A stretch of DNA of 64,000 nucleotides, from assembly GCF_964026455.1 (NCBI RefSeq), contig NZ_OZ032152.1:1240001-1304000 (forward strand), in the 5' to 3' direction. Position 1 is the first letter of the stretch. Each line of letters opens with the position of its first letter. This document shows positions 14,587 to 24,061 of this stretch, in pieces. Made by a program: the position numbers and the translations under genes. Source of the DNA: Rickettsia endosymbiont of Lasioglossum villosulum (GTDB lineage Bacteria; Pseudomonadota; Alphaproteobacteria; Rickettsiales; Rickettsiaceae). The notes below the pieces were generated by a model, which was not told the origin of the DNA, did no database searches, and saw nothing but the letters and a program-made list of their open reading frames with translations.

Positions 14587-16662
14587 TTATTTTTTAGCTT
14601 TAATAGTATCTGCAACTTGAGTTGGCACTTGATCATAATGATTAAATACCATACTATACTGAGCTCTACCTTGCGATAAAGATCTAAGCGTATTAACATA
14701 ACTAAACATTTCAGCTAAAGGAACATATGCCTTGATCACTTGAGCATTACCTCTTGGCTCCATACCTTGAACTTGTCCTCTACGACTATTTAGATCACCA
14801 ATAACATCACCCATATACTCATCTGGTGTAATCACCTCAACTTTCATAATAGGTTCAAGTAATTTAGGATTACCTTTAGGCATCCCCTCTCTAAATGCTG
14901 CTTTTGCTGCAATTTCAAACGCAAGTACACTAGAATCTACATCATGGAAAGCACCATCAATTAATGTAGCTTTAAAATCGATCATCGGATAACCTGCAAT
15001 TACGCCTGTTTCCCTAATGTTATTTAATCCTTTTTCTACACCAGGAATATATTCTTTAGGTACAGCACCACCAACAATTTTACTTTCAAAAATAAAGCTC
15101 TTATTTTTATCTTCTTCTTTTAGAGGTTCAAAAATAATTTTTACACGTGCAAATTGACCTGCACCACCTGATTGCTTTTTATGGGTATAATCAATTTCGC
15201 AAGCTTTAGTAATTGTTTCACGATATGCAACTTGAGGAGCTCCAATATTTGCTTCAACTTTAAACTCTCTTCTCATACGATCGATGATGATCTCTAAATG
15301 AAGCTCACCCATTCCTTTAATAACAGTTTGCCCTGTTTCTTGATCAGTTGAAGTTCTAAATGAAGGATCTTCAGCTGCTAAACGAGAAAGAGCTAGTCCC
15401 ATTTTTTCTTGATCGACCTTTGATTTAGGCTCTACCGCAAGCTCAATAACTGGCTCAGGGAATTCCATTCTTTCTAGAATTACTTTTTTATCTTCATCTG
15501 ATAATGTATCACCAGTAGTGGTATCTTTAAGCCCTGCTAATGCTACTATATCACCTGCTGATGCTTCTTTTACATCCTCACGGTTATTAGCATGCATTAA
15601 TAGCATTCTACCTATTTTCTCTCTTTTATTCTTTACAGTATTAATAACAGTTGTCCCGGAAGTAATCTTACCTGAATACACTCTAATAAAAGTTAATGAA
15701 CCAACAAACGGATCATTCATAATTTTAAATGCTAAGGCAGAAAATGGCTCAGAAACAGAAATAGGGAAATCTTTTTCTTCACCTGTACTAACTTCAACGC
15801 CCTTTACTGTAGCAATATCAATAGGTGATGGTAAATAATCTACTACAGCATCAAGTAGAGGCTGTACGCCTTTATTTTTAAATGCACTACCACATAAAAC
15901 TGGATAAAAAGCTGCCGTAATAGTACCTTTTCTAATTAATTTTTTAATCTCTTCTTCAGTTACTTCTTCACCAGACAAATATTTTTCCATGATTTTATCG
16001 TCTAGTTCAACAACCATATCAAGCAAATTAGCACGATATTCTTCTGCTTTTACTTTCAGATCATCAGGAATTTCTTGATAAGAATACTCAGCACTTAAAG
16101 ACTCGTCTTTCCAAACTATTGCTTGCATTTTAACAAGATCAACAACTCCTTTGAAATTTTCTTCAATACCTATTGGAAGCTGAATAACTAAAGGTTTTGC
16201 TCCTAAACGATCCTTGATCATGTCAACGCATCTATAAAAATCCGCTCCCATTCTGTCCATTTTATTGACAAAACACATTCTAGGAACATTATATTTATCA
16301 GCTTGTCTCCATACTGTTTCAGATTGAGGTTCAACACCTGCAACGCCGTCAAATACTGCAACAGCACCATCAAGAACACGTAAAGAACGCTCTACTTCGA
16401 TAGTAAAGTCAACGTGTCCAGGAGTATCAATAATATTAATTTGTTTATCTTGCCATCTACAAGTAGTAGCAGCCGAGGTAATTGTTATACCACGTTCTTG
16501 CTCCTGCTCCATCCAGTCCATGGTAGCACCGCCCTCATGAACTTCACCTATTTTATGGGATTTACCTGTATAATATAGAATACGTTCTGTAGTAGTAGTT
16601 TTACCTGCATCAATATGAGCACATATACCGATATTACGGATATTTTCAAGCTTTTTACTCAT
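14587..16662 (-). CDS. fusA: Elongation factor G
   Basis: Translocase GTPase, 691 aa, within the short range for the family. G1 is [12 protein letters not shown] (about residues 15-26), G2 [10 protein letters not shown]3 DTPGHVDF (about 80-87) and G4 NKMDRMG (about 135). Domains II-V follow, with the domain IV and V segments [16 protein letters not shown] and [20 protein letters not shown]. It begins 2 bp after rpsG. In most bacteria tuf follows fusA; here the next genes are tRNA(Trp) and secE. Confidence 0.98.
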   Translation of the reverse strand: MSKKLENIRNIGICAHIDAGKTTTTERILYYTGKSHKIGEVHEGGATMDWMEQEQERGITITSAATTCRWQDKQINIIDTPGHVDFTIEVERSLRVLDGAVAVFDGVAGVEPQSETVWRQADKYNVPRMCFVNKMDRMGADFYRCVDMIKDRLGAKPLVIQLPIGIEENFKGVVDLVKMQAIVWKDESLSAEYSYQEIPDDLKVKAEEYRANLLDMVVELDDKIMEKYLSGEEVTEEEIKKLIRKGTITAAFYPVLCGSAFKNKGVQPLLDAVVDYLPSPIDIATVKGVEVSTGEEKDFPISVSEPFSALAFKIMNDPFVGSLTFIRVYSGKITSGTTVINTVKNKREKIGRMLLMHANNREDVKEASAGDIVALAGLKDTTTGDTLSDEDKKVILERMEFPEPVIELAVEPKSKVDQEKMGLALSRLAAEDPSFRTSTDQETGQTVIKGMGELHLEIIIDRMRREFKVEANIGAPQVAYRETITKACEIDYTHKKQSGGAGQFARVKIIFEPLKEEDKNKSFIFESKIVGGAVPKEYIPGVEKGLNNIRETGVIAGYPMIDFKATLIDGAFHDVDSSVLAFEIAAKAAFREGMPKGNPKLLEPIMKVEVITPDEYMGDVIGDLNSRRGQVQGMEPRGNAQVIKAYVPLAEMFSYVNTLRSLSQGRAQYSMVFNHYDQVPTQVADTIKAKK

Positions 16663-16664
16663 AT

Positions 16665-17156
16665 TTAGTTACCCTGCTTTGTTTTTTTAGGGCTAAAGTG
16701 TGAGAAAGCTTTATTAGCTTCAGCCATTTTATGGGTGTCTTCTTTCTTCTTAATAGCAACACCTCTATTATTTGAAGCTTCAAATAATTCTTCAGCGAGT
16801 TTATCAATCATCATTTTTTCAGAACGTTTTGTTGCCGCTGTAATAATCCAACGAGATGCAAGAGCATAGCCTCTTCTTTCATCAACCGGAGTTGGAACTT
16901 GATAATTAGCTCCACCTACTCTTACAGAAGTTACTTCCAAATATGGCTTTACATTATTCATAGCATTATTGAAAGTCTGATACGGATCAGCTTTATGTTT
17001 CTTTTCAATTTTATCGAAAGCAGAATAAACTATTTTTTCTGCGAGAGCTTTTTTTCCCTCTTTCATAATATTATTGATAAACCTAGAAAGTAAAACACTG
17101 TTATACTTCATATCAGGTAAAATTACTCGCTTTTCTGCGGCGTGACGACGTGACAT
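16665..17156 (-). CDS. rpsG: 30S ribosomal protein S7
   Basis: Head-assembly protein of the small subunit, 163 aa. Conserved segments are [34 protein letters not shown] and [19 protein letters not shown]. It lies 25 bp after rpsL and 2 bp before fusA, in the normal str-operon order. S7 represses the str mRNA in E. coli; the short rpsL-rpsG gap here leaves little room for the same structure. Confidence 0.98.
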   Translation of the reverse strand: MSRRHAAEKRVILPDMKYNSVLLSRFINNIMKEGKKALAEKIVYSAFDKIEKKHKADPYQTFNNAMNNVKPYLEVTSVRVGGANYQVPTPVDERRGYALASRWIITAATKRSEKMMIDKLAEELFEASNNRGVAIKKKEDTHKMAEANKAFSHFSPKKTKQGN

Positions 17157-17181
17157 TTGACTTTTTCTCTCTAACTAATAA

Positions 17182-17571
17182 TTATTTTTTTGTAGCTACA
17201 ACTTGTTTACGAGGAGCACCATAACGTGAACGACCTTGTTTACGCCCTTTAACTCCGGCAATATCATAAGCACCGAGTACCACGTGATATTTTACCCCTG
17301 GAAGATCAGGAACCTGCCCGCCTCTTACTAATACTCTATCGTGCTCTTTCACACTATGCTTTTCACCAGGAATATAAACATTTACTGTTCTTTTATTACT
17401 TAAACGTACAGTTGCTACTTTACGAAGAGCTGAGTTAGGCTTTTTAGGAGTAACAGTTTTTACTACTAAACAAACTCCACTTTTAAAAGGATTAGCCTCT
17501 AACGCAGGAGATTTAGTTTTACGAACTTTTGATTTTCTTCCAAAACGTACTAATTGATTATATGTTGGCAT
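17182..17571 (-). CDS. rpsL: 30S ribosomal protein S12
   Basis: Decoding-centre protein, 129 aa from the ATG at 17571. This start is preferred over one 16 codons upstream because it gives the canonical [15 protein letters not shown] and has a GGAGTG site about 8 bases before it. [19 protein letters not shown] shows Lys at the K43 streptomycin position. The K88 loop reads [10 protein letters not shown] where E. coli has GGRVKDLPGV, so both R86 and K88 equivalents differ (Gln and Pro). It is the first gene of the str block; the AT-rich 170 bp upstream probably hold its promoter. Confidence 0.97.
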   Translation of the reverse strand: MPTYNQLVRFGRKSKVRKTKSPALEANPFKSGVCLVVKTVTPKKPNSALRKVATVRLSNKRTVNVYIPGEKHSVKEHDRVLVRGGQVPDLPGVKYHVVLGAYDIAGVKGRKQGRSRYGAPRKQVVATKK

Positions 17572-17741
17572 TAAAAAAACACTCCAAAAAAACTTACATA
17601 TACGATGATTAAAGGGCAAAAACTACTTTTGCCCTTTGAATTTTAAATGATTTTACAAATGCAAATAATATATTTACACTGTCAAATTAAATTACACTAA
17701 ATTTAAATTATAATTACTTTTTCCATAAAAGCAAGTATGTT

Positions 17742-18395
17742 TTAACTAACAATTAGTTTTTTCTCTATTATTCTTGCTATAAAACTTATTAGCATCACTA
17801 AAATATAGTAACAACAAGCGGCAACAATCATGGGGAAAAAATAATTATACGTCTCAAGCGATACAATTTGTGCTCTTTTCATCAAGTCCATTTCTCCAAA
17901 CATTGAAATAATGGCTGACTCTTTGATTAAATTGATAAGCTCATTGGTTAGCGATGGAAAAATATTTTTAATTGCTTGTGGCAAAATTATATCTTTCATA
18001 ATCAAAAATTTGGGGATAGCAAGAGCTTCTGCCGCCTCAAACTGCCCTTTATCAACTGCATTAATTCCTGCTCTTATTACTTCCGAAACATAAGCACCTG
18101 AATTAAGAGAAAAAGAAATAGCACCTGCCATAAATACAGTAAATTTAATACCTATATAAGGTGAGGCAAAATATATAATACTTAATTGGATTAATAAAGG
18201 CGTACCTCTAAAAATAGAAGTATAAAAATCTGCAAAAAGTCTTAACGCACGATTTTTATTTACCTTACATAGTGCTAGCAATATTCCTATAACTAGACCA
18301 AATATAACAGCAATAACGCTATATTTCAAAGTAACCAAAGTCCCTTCTACGATAAAAAGAATTTTTGGAGAAAATTTTATTAAATATTCAAGCAT
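17742..18395 (-). CDS. Polar amino-acid ABC transporter permease (HisM/GlnP type)
   Basis: Inner-membrane permease of 217 aa with about five helices. The ATPase-contact EAA loop is clear (EAAEALAIPKFLIMKDIILP, about residues 140-160), and FRGTPLLIQLSIIYF near residue 68 is typical of the polar amino-acid (His/Glu/Gln) permease family. Such permeases import amino acids from the host cytosol, which fits a parasite lacking amino-acid synthesis. Its ATPase and binding protein are not adjacent. The substrate, often annotated as glutamine, is not shown by the sequence. Confidence 0.88.
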   Translation of the reverse strand: MLEYLIKFSPKILFIVEGTLVTLKYSVIAVIFGLVIGILLALCKVNKNRALRLFADFYTSIFRGTPLLIQLSIIYFASPYIGIKFTVFMAGAISFSLNSGAYVSEVIRAGINAVDKGQFEAAEALAIPKFLIMKDIILPQAIKNIFPSLTNELINLIKESAIISMFGEMDLMKRAQIVSLETYNYFFPMIVAACCYYILVMLISFIARIIEKKLIVS

Positions 18396-18432
18396 GTTTT
18401 TTGTGTTGTTAGTTTGCCAGTGTAGATACTAA

Positions 18433-18537
18433 ATTGTCATTGCGAGAAGCGGAGCGACGTGGCAATCTCAGGAATTTTATACTACTTCATGAGATTGCTT
18501 CGTCAAAACTTACAGTTTTTCCTCGCAATGACAATTT
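18433..18537. repeat. Palindromic element, family A
   Basis: About 105 bp of imperfect palindrome: outer arms TGTCATTGCGAG and CTCGCAATGACA, inner arms GGCAATCTCA and TGAGATTGC. It ends 1-2 bases from the sdhA stop and may serve as its terminator. I cannot assign an RPE subfamily number. Confidence 0.85.
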
Positions 18538-18538
18538 T

Positions 18539-20329
18539 TTAATACACCCTTTTCGCCAGTGGAATTGCTTTCACTTCATCACTCAAAGTAGTTAAAGTAA
18601 CAGGTTTGTAATCAAGCACCACCTTGCCGGATTCATCAACCCCGCTAAGAGTGTGCTGCATCCAATCTTTATCATTACGATCGGGATAATCTTCTCTTGC
18701 ATGTGCTCCTCTGCTTTCTTTTCTTGCAGCTGCTGAATATACAGTTACTAAAGCTTGATCAAGTAAGTTATCTAGCTCCAAGGCTTCAACTAAATCGCTG
18801 TTCCAAATTAAAGATTTATCATTAATTTTTATATCTTTATAACCGCTTCTTATCTCGCTAATCATTTCTGCCCCCTCATCTAGCACTTCTTGAGTTCTAA
18901 ATACTGAAGCATGACTTTGCATAGTTCGTTGCATTTTGAGCCTTAAATCTGCAACCGAAATATTACCACTACTATGACGAATTTTATCAAATCTACTAAT
19001 AATTTTTTCAAGTGATTCTTCTGATATAGGCTTATGCGGACTTGCTGGCTTAATAAGCTCAGCTGCTTTTAGTGCTGCACTTCTGCCAAATACTACTAAA
19101 TCAAGCAAAGAATTTGATCCTAGACGATTAGCACCATGCACCGATACACAAGCAGCTTCACCGATCGAAATAAGACCTTTTACTACGCTATTATGGTTTT
19201 TGCCGTCTTTAATTATTACCTGACCATGATAATTAGTAGGTATTCCGCCCATATTATAATGCACTGTAGGAAGTACTGGTATCGGCTCTTTGGTTACATC
19301 AACACCAGCAAAAATTTTAGCTGTTTCAGAAATACCAGGTAAACGACTATGTAAAATTTCAGGTGATAAATGATTTAAATGCAGGAATACATGATCTTTA
19401 TGCTCTCCAACTCCTCGTCCCTCACGGATTTCGATAGTCATCGCTCTTGAAACCACATCCCTTGAGGCTAAATCCTTTGCAGCCGGTGCATAACGTTCCA
19501 TGAAACGCTCACCATTAGCGTTAACAAGATAACCACCCTCACCTCTAGCTCCCTCTGTTATAAGACAACCAGCTGAATATATTCCGGTCGGATGGAACTG
19601 GACAAACTCCATATCTTGCAGCGGCAAGCCTGCTCTAATCGCCATACCACCCCCGTCACCCGTGCAAGTATGAGCCGAAGTTGCTGAAAAATAAGCACGC
19701 CCATATCCGCCCGTTGCAAGTACTACATTATGTGCTCTGAAACAATGCAGACTACCATCATCTAAATTCCATGCAACTACCCCTCTACATTCACCATCTT
19801 CCATTAATAAATCAATAGCGAAATATTCGATAAAAAACTGTACTTTATGCTTTAATGATTGTTGATATAAAGTATGAAGTATAGCATGTCCAGTACGATC
19901 TGCTGCTGCACATGTACGTTGTGCTGCCTTGCCTTTGCCGTACTCGGTAGTCATACCGCCAAAAGGACGCTGATAAATTTTTCCCTCTTCGGTTCTTGAA
20001 AAAGGTACGCCGTAATGCTCAAGCTCTAAAATCGCATCCGGAGCATTCTTGCACATATATTCGATTGCATCCTGATCACCTAACCAATCAGAACCTTTAA
20101 CTGTATCATACATATGCCAACGCCAATCATCCGCTCCCATATTACCAAGAGCTGCACTAATACCGCCTTGTGCTGCAACAGTATGGCTACGAGTAGGAAA
20201 AAGCTTTGATATACAAGCCGTATTAAGACCCTCTTTAGCCATACCGAACGCAGCACGTAAACCTGCCCCGCCTGCACCTACGACTATTACGTCAAATTTA
20301 TGATGAATTATATTATACGATTTGGTCAT
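18539..20329 (-). CDS. sdhA: Succinate dehydrogenase flavoprotein subunit
   Basis: Complex II flavoprotein, 596 aa, oxidising succinate to fumarate. The dinucleotide-binding glycine motif [14 protein letters not shown] lies at residues 18-31. His49 in SHTVAAQGG is the covalent FAD attachment site. The catalytic region includes [20 protein letters not shown] and the C-terminal [12 protein letters not shown]. The order sdhC-sdhD-sdhA is interrupted by palindromic elements in both intergenic gaps. sdhB, the iron-sulfur subunit, is not in the window. Confidence 0.98.
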   Translation of the reverse strand: MTKSYNIIHHKFDVIVVGAGGAGLRAAFGMAKEGLNTACISKLFPTRSHTVAAQGGISAALGNMGADDWRWHMYDTVKGSDWLGDQDAIEYMCKNAPDAILELEHYGVPFSRTEEGKIYQRPFGGMTTEYGKGKAAQRTCAAADRTGHAILHTLYQQSLKHKVQFFIEYFAIDLLMEDGECRGVVAWNLDDGSLHCFRAHNVVLATGGYGRAYFSATSAHTCTGDGGGMAIRAGLPLQDMEFVQFHPTGIYSAGCLITEGARGEGGYLVNANGERFMERYAPAAKDLASRDVVSRAMTIEIREGRGVGEHKDHVFLHLNHLSPEILHSRLPGISETAKIFAGVDVTKEPIPVLPTVHYNMGGIPTNYHGQVIIKDGKNHNSVVKGLISIGEAACVSVHGANRLGSNSLLDLVVFGRSAALKAAELIKPASPHKPISEESLEKIISRFDKIRHSSGNISVADLRLKMQRTMQSHASVFRTQEVLDEGAEMISEIRSGYKDIKINDKSLIWNSDLVEALELDNLLDQALVTVYSAAARKESRGAHAREDYPDRNDKDWMQHTLSGVDESGKVVLDYKPVTLTTLSDEVKAIPLAKRVY

Positions 20330-20377
20330 TAAGTTAATTTTCTATTTTTAAATGTTTGTATGGGTTTCTTCCACTAT

Positions 20378-20477
20378 TGTCACCCCGTGGCTTGTCCACG
20401 GGGTCCAGCTAAAAATACTAATAATATTAGTATTTTTTATTATTTTCTGGATGCCGTGGTCAAGCCACGGCATGACA
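20378..20477. repeat. Palindromic element, family B (between sdhD and sdhA)
   Basis: Outer arms GTCACCCCGTGGCTTG and CAAGCCACGGCATGAC, with inner arms GGGGTCCAG and CTGGATGCC around an AT-rich centre of about 45 bp. It fills most of the sdhD-sdhA gap. Confidence 0.85.
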
Positions 20478-20487
20478 CATTTATTAA

Positions 20488-20865
20488 TTATCCTTTATAA
20501 AACACAGCTACTATAAAAGCTATGATAGTTAGAATACTAAATAGCTTCACTGCTATAATTAATGTATTCCGTAACTTGTTGCAGCTTATATAATCCTCTA
20601 TTACTACCTGCATTCCAAGCATGGCATGATATAAAGAAGTAATTACTGCGATTAATAAAGGTATTAAATTAATAGGTCTTTTCAGTTCCCAAATAATAAT
20701 ATTTACATCACTGTTTTTATGGGCTAGCGTAAAATATAGTAACCATAAAGAACACAACACTAATATAATAGCGGTAATTCTTTGTAGCAACCAATGATGT
20801 GAACCACTTTTAGCAGAACCAGTATTTTTTGCTTTTACAATCTCTGCTCTAAAATCATATGTCAT
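20488..20865 (-). CDS. sdhD: Succinate dehydrogenase hydrophobic membrane anchor subunit
   Basis: A 125-aa three-helix anchor for complex II. GSHHWLLQRITAIILVL near residue 20 and SLYHAMLGMQVVIEDYI near residue 80 match the family's quinone-site and haem-ligand regions. It works with SdhC, encoded upstream across a 248-bp gap containing palindromic repeats. Confidence 0.94.
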   Translation of the reverse strand: MTYDFRAEIVKAKNTGSAKSGSHHWLLQRITAIILVLCSLWLLYFTLAHKNSDVNIIIWELKRPINLIPLLIAVITSLYHAMLGMQVVIEDYISCNKLRNTLIIAVKLFSILTIIAFIVAVFYKG

Positions 20866-20902
20866 TAATTTTCTCTAAACACATTTTTTTTGTTATTAAG
20901 TA

Positions 20903-21071
20903 TGTCATCCCGCGAGCTTGTAGCGGGATCCAAAAAACGCCCTCGGTGTCATCCCGTGGCTTGTCCACGGGATCCAGTAAAAATATAAACGCAATAACTT
21001 CTTAAAATTAAAAGCTCGATTTATCTCGCTTTAGGCTGGATCCCGTGGACAAGCCACGGGATGACAAGCCC
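20903..21071. repeat. Palindromic elements, family B plus a short hairpin (between sdhC and sdhD)
   Basis: A short hairpin (TCCCGCGAGCTTGTAGCGGGA, arms at about 20909-20929) is followed by a complete family B element at about 20945-21067 with arms CATCCCGTGGCTTG and CAAGCCACGGGATG. The motif AAAACGCCCTCGGTGTCAT links them; the same link occurs in the 42.6-kb element. Confidence 0.8.
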
Positions 21072-21113
21072 CATCAACAACACCAGCAAACCATGAGATG
21101 ACAAATAATATTA

Positions 21114-21491
21114 CTACACCCACAACAATATCGTAAATAAGACAGAACAAATAACCACGCTCCAGCCTGTTAAATTAACTGCTTTTATAGAAAAGCCTAA
21201 TCCAATATCCCAAAATAAATGCCTGATGCCGTTACATAAATGATAAAACCAAGCAAAGCTAGTTAGGATCAAACATATTTTTATAATGCAACAACAATTA
21301 GCTAGCTGTATATAATTACTATTAAATTTACTGAGAATAAACCACCATGCCAAAATTGAAACTGCAAAAAATAAAGCTACCCCTGTCATACGATGCAAAA
21401 TCGATAAGGTAGAACTTATTTGCGGCTTATATATAGTTAAATGCGGCGAAATCGGACGCTTATTATAAATTTCTTGTTTGGTCTTAGTCAT
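21114..21491 (-). CDS. sdhC: Succinate dehydrogenase cytochrome b556 subunit
   Basis: A 125-aa complex II membrane anchor. RPISPHLTIYKPQISSTLSI followed by LHRMTGVALFF is the classic SdhC opening, and HLCNGIRHLFWDIG (about residue 80) contains the conserved haem-ligand histidine region. Three membrane helices are predicted. It is the first gene of the sdhC-sdhD-sdhA group. Confidence 0.95.
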   Translation of the reverse strand: MTKTKQEIYNKRPISPHLTIYKPQISSTLSILHRMTGVALFFAVSILAWWFILSKFNSNYIQLANCCCIIKICLILTSFAWFYHLCNGIRHLFWDIGLGFSIKAVNLTGWSVVICSVLFTILLWV

Positions 21492-21512
21492 ATTATATTA
21501 TTGGTTTGTATT

Positions 21513-21644
21513 ATACTTTTAAGACGAAGCTTTATTTGGAAAAGAGCAAGGCGTTTTGAAGCTTTTAACCGCAGCGTACATATAGTACGTGAGGATTAAA
21601 AGCAAAAAACAACGTAGCCAATTTTTCAAATAAAGCGAGTATTA
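21513..21644. repeat. Palindromic element, family C (overlaps trhO stop)
   Basis: A third repeat type: arms ATACTTTTAAGACGAAGCTT and AAATAAAGCGAGTAT, an inner GGAAAAGAGCAAG/AGCCAATTTTTCAA pair and a central CCGCAGCGTAC...GTACGTGAGGAT hairpin. Its last bases supply the trhO stop codon. Related copies lie at 37631-37756 and 49937-50077, with a half copy at 53149-53174. Confidence 0.75.
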
Positions 21645-22388
21645 CTTTCTCTCGAGCCAGTACCCTTCAGCAGGTGCTAGATCATCCGCCACCGCTCTTC
21701 TATCATCAAAAACAAAGCACTCACCTTGCCATAAATTATTCTTATTTTGTGTATCTTCTAGATATTGCAATATACCACCTTTTAAGTGATATACCTCTTC
21801 ATGTCCCATACTTTTCAGTAAGCTAGTAGATTTCTCACAACGTATGCCGCCGGTACAGAACATTGCAATTTTCTTACCTTTAAGTAATTCAGCATTTTGC
21901 TCAGCCCATGCCGGAAATTGTTTAAATGTTTCAGTATAAGGATTAATTGCCGATTTAAATGTACCGACTTCCACTTCATAGTCGTTACGTGTATCCACTA
22001 CTATAACATCTTGTTTCGTAATGAATTCATCCCAATCTTTTGTCTCTATATACTCGCCTTTAAACAGATTAACATTTAAATTGTCAACATTCATCGCAAC
22101 GATTTCTTTTTTAAGCCTGACTTTTAACTTTTGAAAAGGATGTATTTCACTGTAATTTATTTTAACATTCACGTCTTTCGCATTAGTTAGTTTTTTTAAT
22201 TCCTCAAGTACAAGATTTACACTTTCATATGAACCTGAAAAAGAACCATTAAAACCCTCTTTCGATAATAAGATAGTACCTTTAACATATTTTCTTTTAC
22301 CGACAAATAATAGTTTCGGTATTAAGCTTTCCGGCTCTTCTATATTTACAAAACTATATGCACTTAAAATTGCAATTTTTTCACTCAT
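21642..22388 (-). CDS. trhO: tRNA uridine(34) hydroxylase TrhO (rhodanese domain)
   Basis: A 248-aa UPF0176/TrhO protein. This family makes 5-hydroxyuridine at wobble position 34 of tRNAs in an oxygen-dependent way. An N-terminal ferredoxin-like domain (about residues 1-95) precedes a rhodanese domain with the catalytic-loop Cys in [11 protein letters not shown] (about residue 177). The C-terminal [12 protein letters not shown] is characteristic of the subfamily. It is a single-gene unit on the minus strand. The extreme end (EGYWLERK) abuts a family C repeat and may have been shortened by it. Confidence 0.9.
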   Translation of the reverse strand: MSEKIAILSAYSFVNIEEPESLIPKLLFVGKRKYVKGTILLSKEGFNGSFSGSYESVNLVLEELKKLTNAKDVNVKINYSEIHPFQKLKVRLKKEIVAMNVDNLNVNLFKGEYIETKDWDEFITKQDVIVVDTRNDYEVEVGTFKSAINPYTETFKQFPAWAEQNAELLKGKKIAMFCTGGIRCEKSTSLLKSMGHEEVYHLKGGILQYLEDTQNKNNLWQGECFVFDDRRAVADDLAPAEGYWLERK

Positions 22389-22411
22389 AAATTATGGTAT
22401 TGGTTGTTTTT

Positions 22412-22528
22412 ATTGTCATTGCGAGGAGCAAAGCGACGTGGCAATCTCATAAAAATCTCCTAAGATTGCCACGCTCCTTACAGTCGCTCGCAATAACGTA
22501 TTTGGTATCCACGCAGATAACACCGCCA
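22412..22528. repeat. Palindromic element, family A with right-terminal repeat
   Basis: TTGTCATTGCGAGGAGC (from about 22413) pairs with GTCGCTCGCAATAACG (to about 22499). It is followed by GGTATCCACGCAGATAACACC, a degenerate version of the element terminus seen at 39479-39497. Confidence 0.75.
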
Positions 22529-22539
22529 CGACATGATAC

Positions 22540-22585
22540 TTAATTAGTAACCGATAATGGCACGAACATACTACTATCACCTCTC
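22540..22585 (-). pseudogene. Out-of-frame remnant of the DegP C-terminus
   Basis: Directly beyond the degP stop, the neighbouring frame reads IERGDSSMFVPLSVTN and then a stop at 22540. This resembles the last residues of normal HtrA/DegP proteases (compare IQRGDSTIYLLM of E. coli DegP). It shows that the present degP stop is secondary, created by a small frame-shifting deletion. Confidence 0.75.
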
Positions 22586-24058
22586 TCAATCAAATTTTTT
22601 AGCATTTTCATATAATTCTTCTAGTTTATTTATATCGCTTATGCTTTCTTGGTTAACATTACTTACTAAATCACCAACTCTAAAGCTACTATCTTCTTCA
22701 TCAACATTCGTAATAACTAATCCTACCTTATCATCAGATATAGCAAATTTTTGCTTTAACTCCTCAGTCAAGTTACTAAAAGTGATATTACTTTTTACAA
22801 TAGACGTGCCATTATCTTCTTTCTTGGTAACTTTTTCTATATTTTCTTCTACAGCTTCTTGTTTAACTTCCTCATTATCTGAAGTCATTTTTATTGGTAG
22901 TTCTATTGTTTCTCCGTCTCTTAATACTTTTACTTTCACTTCTTGATCGACAGGAATATCAGCAACAATTACACGTAATCTTTTAGTATTTTTAACTGTC
23001 TGCCCTGCAAATTCTAATATTATATCACCTGTTTTGATGCCTGCTTTATCACCTGGATCATCTTTTTGGATTTTAGCAACCAACACACCATTAGTGTCTT
23101 TTAGCCCTAATCCTTCTGATATTTCTTCGGTCAAATCTTGTATTGTTACACCAAGACGACCTCTATTTATTTTACCATCTTTTTTAAGACGCTCAATTAT
23201 AGGCTTTGCAGTATTTGAAGGAATAGCAAAACCAATACCTATATTAGTGCCAAGCGGTGAAAAAATTGCCGTATTTACACCAATTACTTTTTGATCCAGA
23301 TTAAACATAGGACCACCAGAATTGCCGTTATTAATTGCCGCATCTGTTTGGATAAAATTATCGACTATATTGTTAGTGTCAATATCAATATCCCGTCCTT
23401 TTGAAGAAATAATACCCGCAGTAACAGTACCACCAAGATTACCGAAAGGATTACCGATTGCAATAACCCAGTCCCCTACTCTTGCATCATTTGAATCACC
23501 AAATTCGACGAAAGGCAGCGGTTCCTCAACATCTATTTTTAAAAGAGCTAAATCAGTTTTAGTATCACTACCTATTAGTTTAGCTGGTAATTCAGTGTTA
23601 TCAGCTAATTTTACATTAATTTTACTAACATTAGCAATCACGTGATAATTTGTAACTATCAAACCATTAGGTTCAATAATAAAGCCAGAACCGAGCGGCA
23701 TCGCTTTTGGAGTAGGGTCAACTTCTTCAAGGTTAAGAGGTATGTTAAGACGTTCTAGAAAATCATTAATGAAATCCAGAGGTTTTTTTTCTTGTAAAGG
23801 ATCTTTTTCTGCAGCTTCTGCCTTACTATTAACATATTCTATAGTAGAAATATTAACAACAGCAGGGATTAAAGGCTCAACTATATCAGCAAAACTATAA
23901 CGTGATGCATTATTTACTTTTAGAGGTATGGAATTTATTTCAGTAAACTCACTTTCCTCCTCCAAATCTATTGCTTTTGAAGATTTATTATTTTCTTTCG
24001 CTAAAACATTGTTATTAAATATTAAAATTATTATAACAAAAAATATTTTCAGATTCAT
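22586..24058 (-). CDS. degP: Periplasmic serine endoprotease DegP/HtrA, C-terminus frameshifted
   Basis: A periplasmic chaperone-protease, 490 aa. A signal peptide covers about residues 1-20. The trypsin-like triad is visible: His in NYHVIAN (about 138), Asp in KTDLALLK (about 169) and Ser in NNGNSGGPMF (about 244). PDZ1 spans about 270-370. PDZ2 is cut short: the protein ends NAKKFD, while the adjacent frame still encodes the family's normal last residues. A deletion of roughly 20-26 bp at the AAAAAATTT run removed about eight residues and shifted the frame. The triad is untouched, but oligomer control or substrate binding by PDZ2 may be altered. It lies 3 bp after hflC, probably cotranscribed with hflK-hflC. 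Confidence 0.93.
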   Translation of the reverse strand: MNLKIFFVIIILIFNNNVLAKENNKSSKAIDLEEESEFTEINSIPLKVNNASRYSFADIVEPLIPAVVNISTIEYVNSKAEAAEKDPLQEKKPLDFINDFLERLNIPLNLEEVDPTPKAMPLGSGFIIEPNGLIVTNYHVIANVSKINVKLADNTELPAKLIGSDTKTDLALLKIDVEEPLPFVEFGDSNDARVGDWVIAIGNPFGNLGGTVTAGIISSKGRDIDIDTNNIVDNFIQTDAAINNGNSGGPMFNLDQKVIGVNTAIFSPLGTNIGIGFAIPSNTAKPIIERLKKDGKINRGRLGVTIQDLTEEISEGLGLKDTNGVLVAKIQKDDPGDKAGIKTGDIILEFAGQTVKNTKRLRVIVADIPVDQEVKVKVLRDGETIELPIKMTSDNEEVKQEAVEENIEKVTKKEDNGTSIVKSNITFSNLTEELKQKFAISDDKVGLVITNVDEEDSSFRVGDLVSNVNQESISDINKLEELYENAKKFD

Positions 24059-24061
24059 ATA

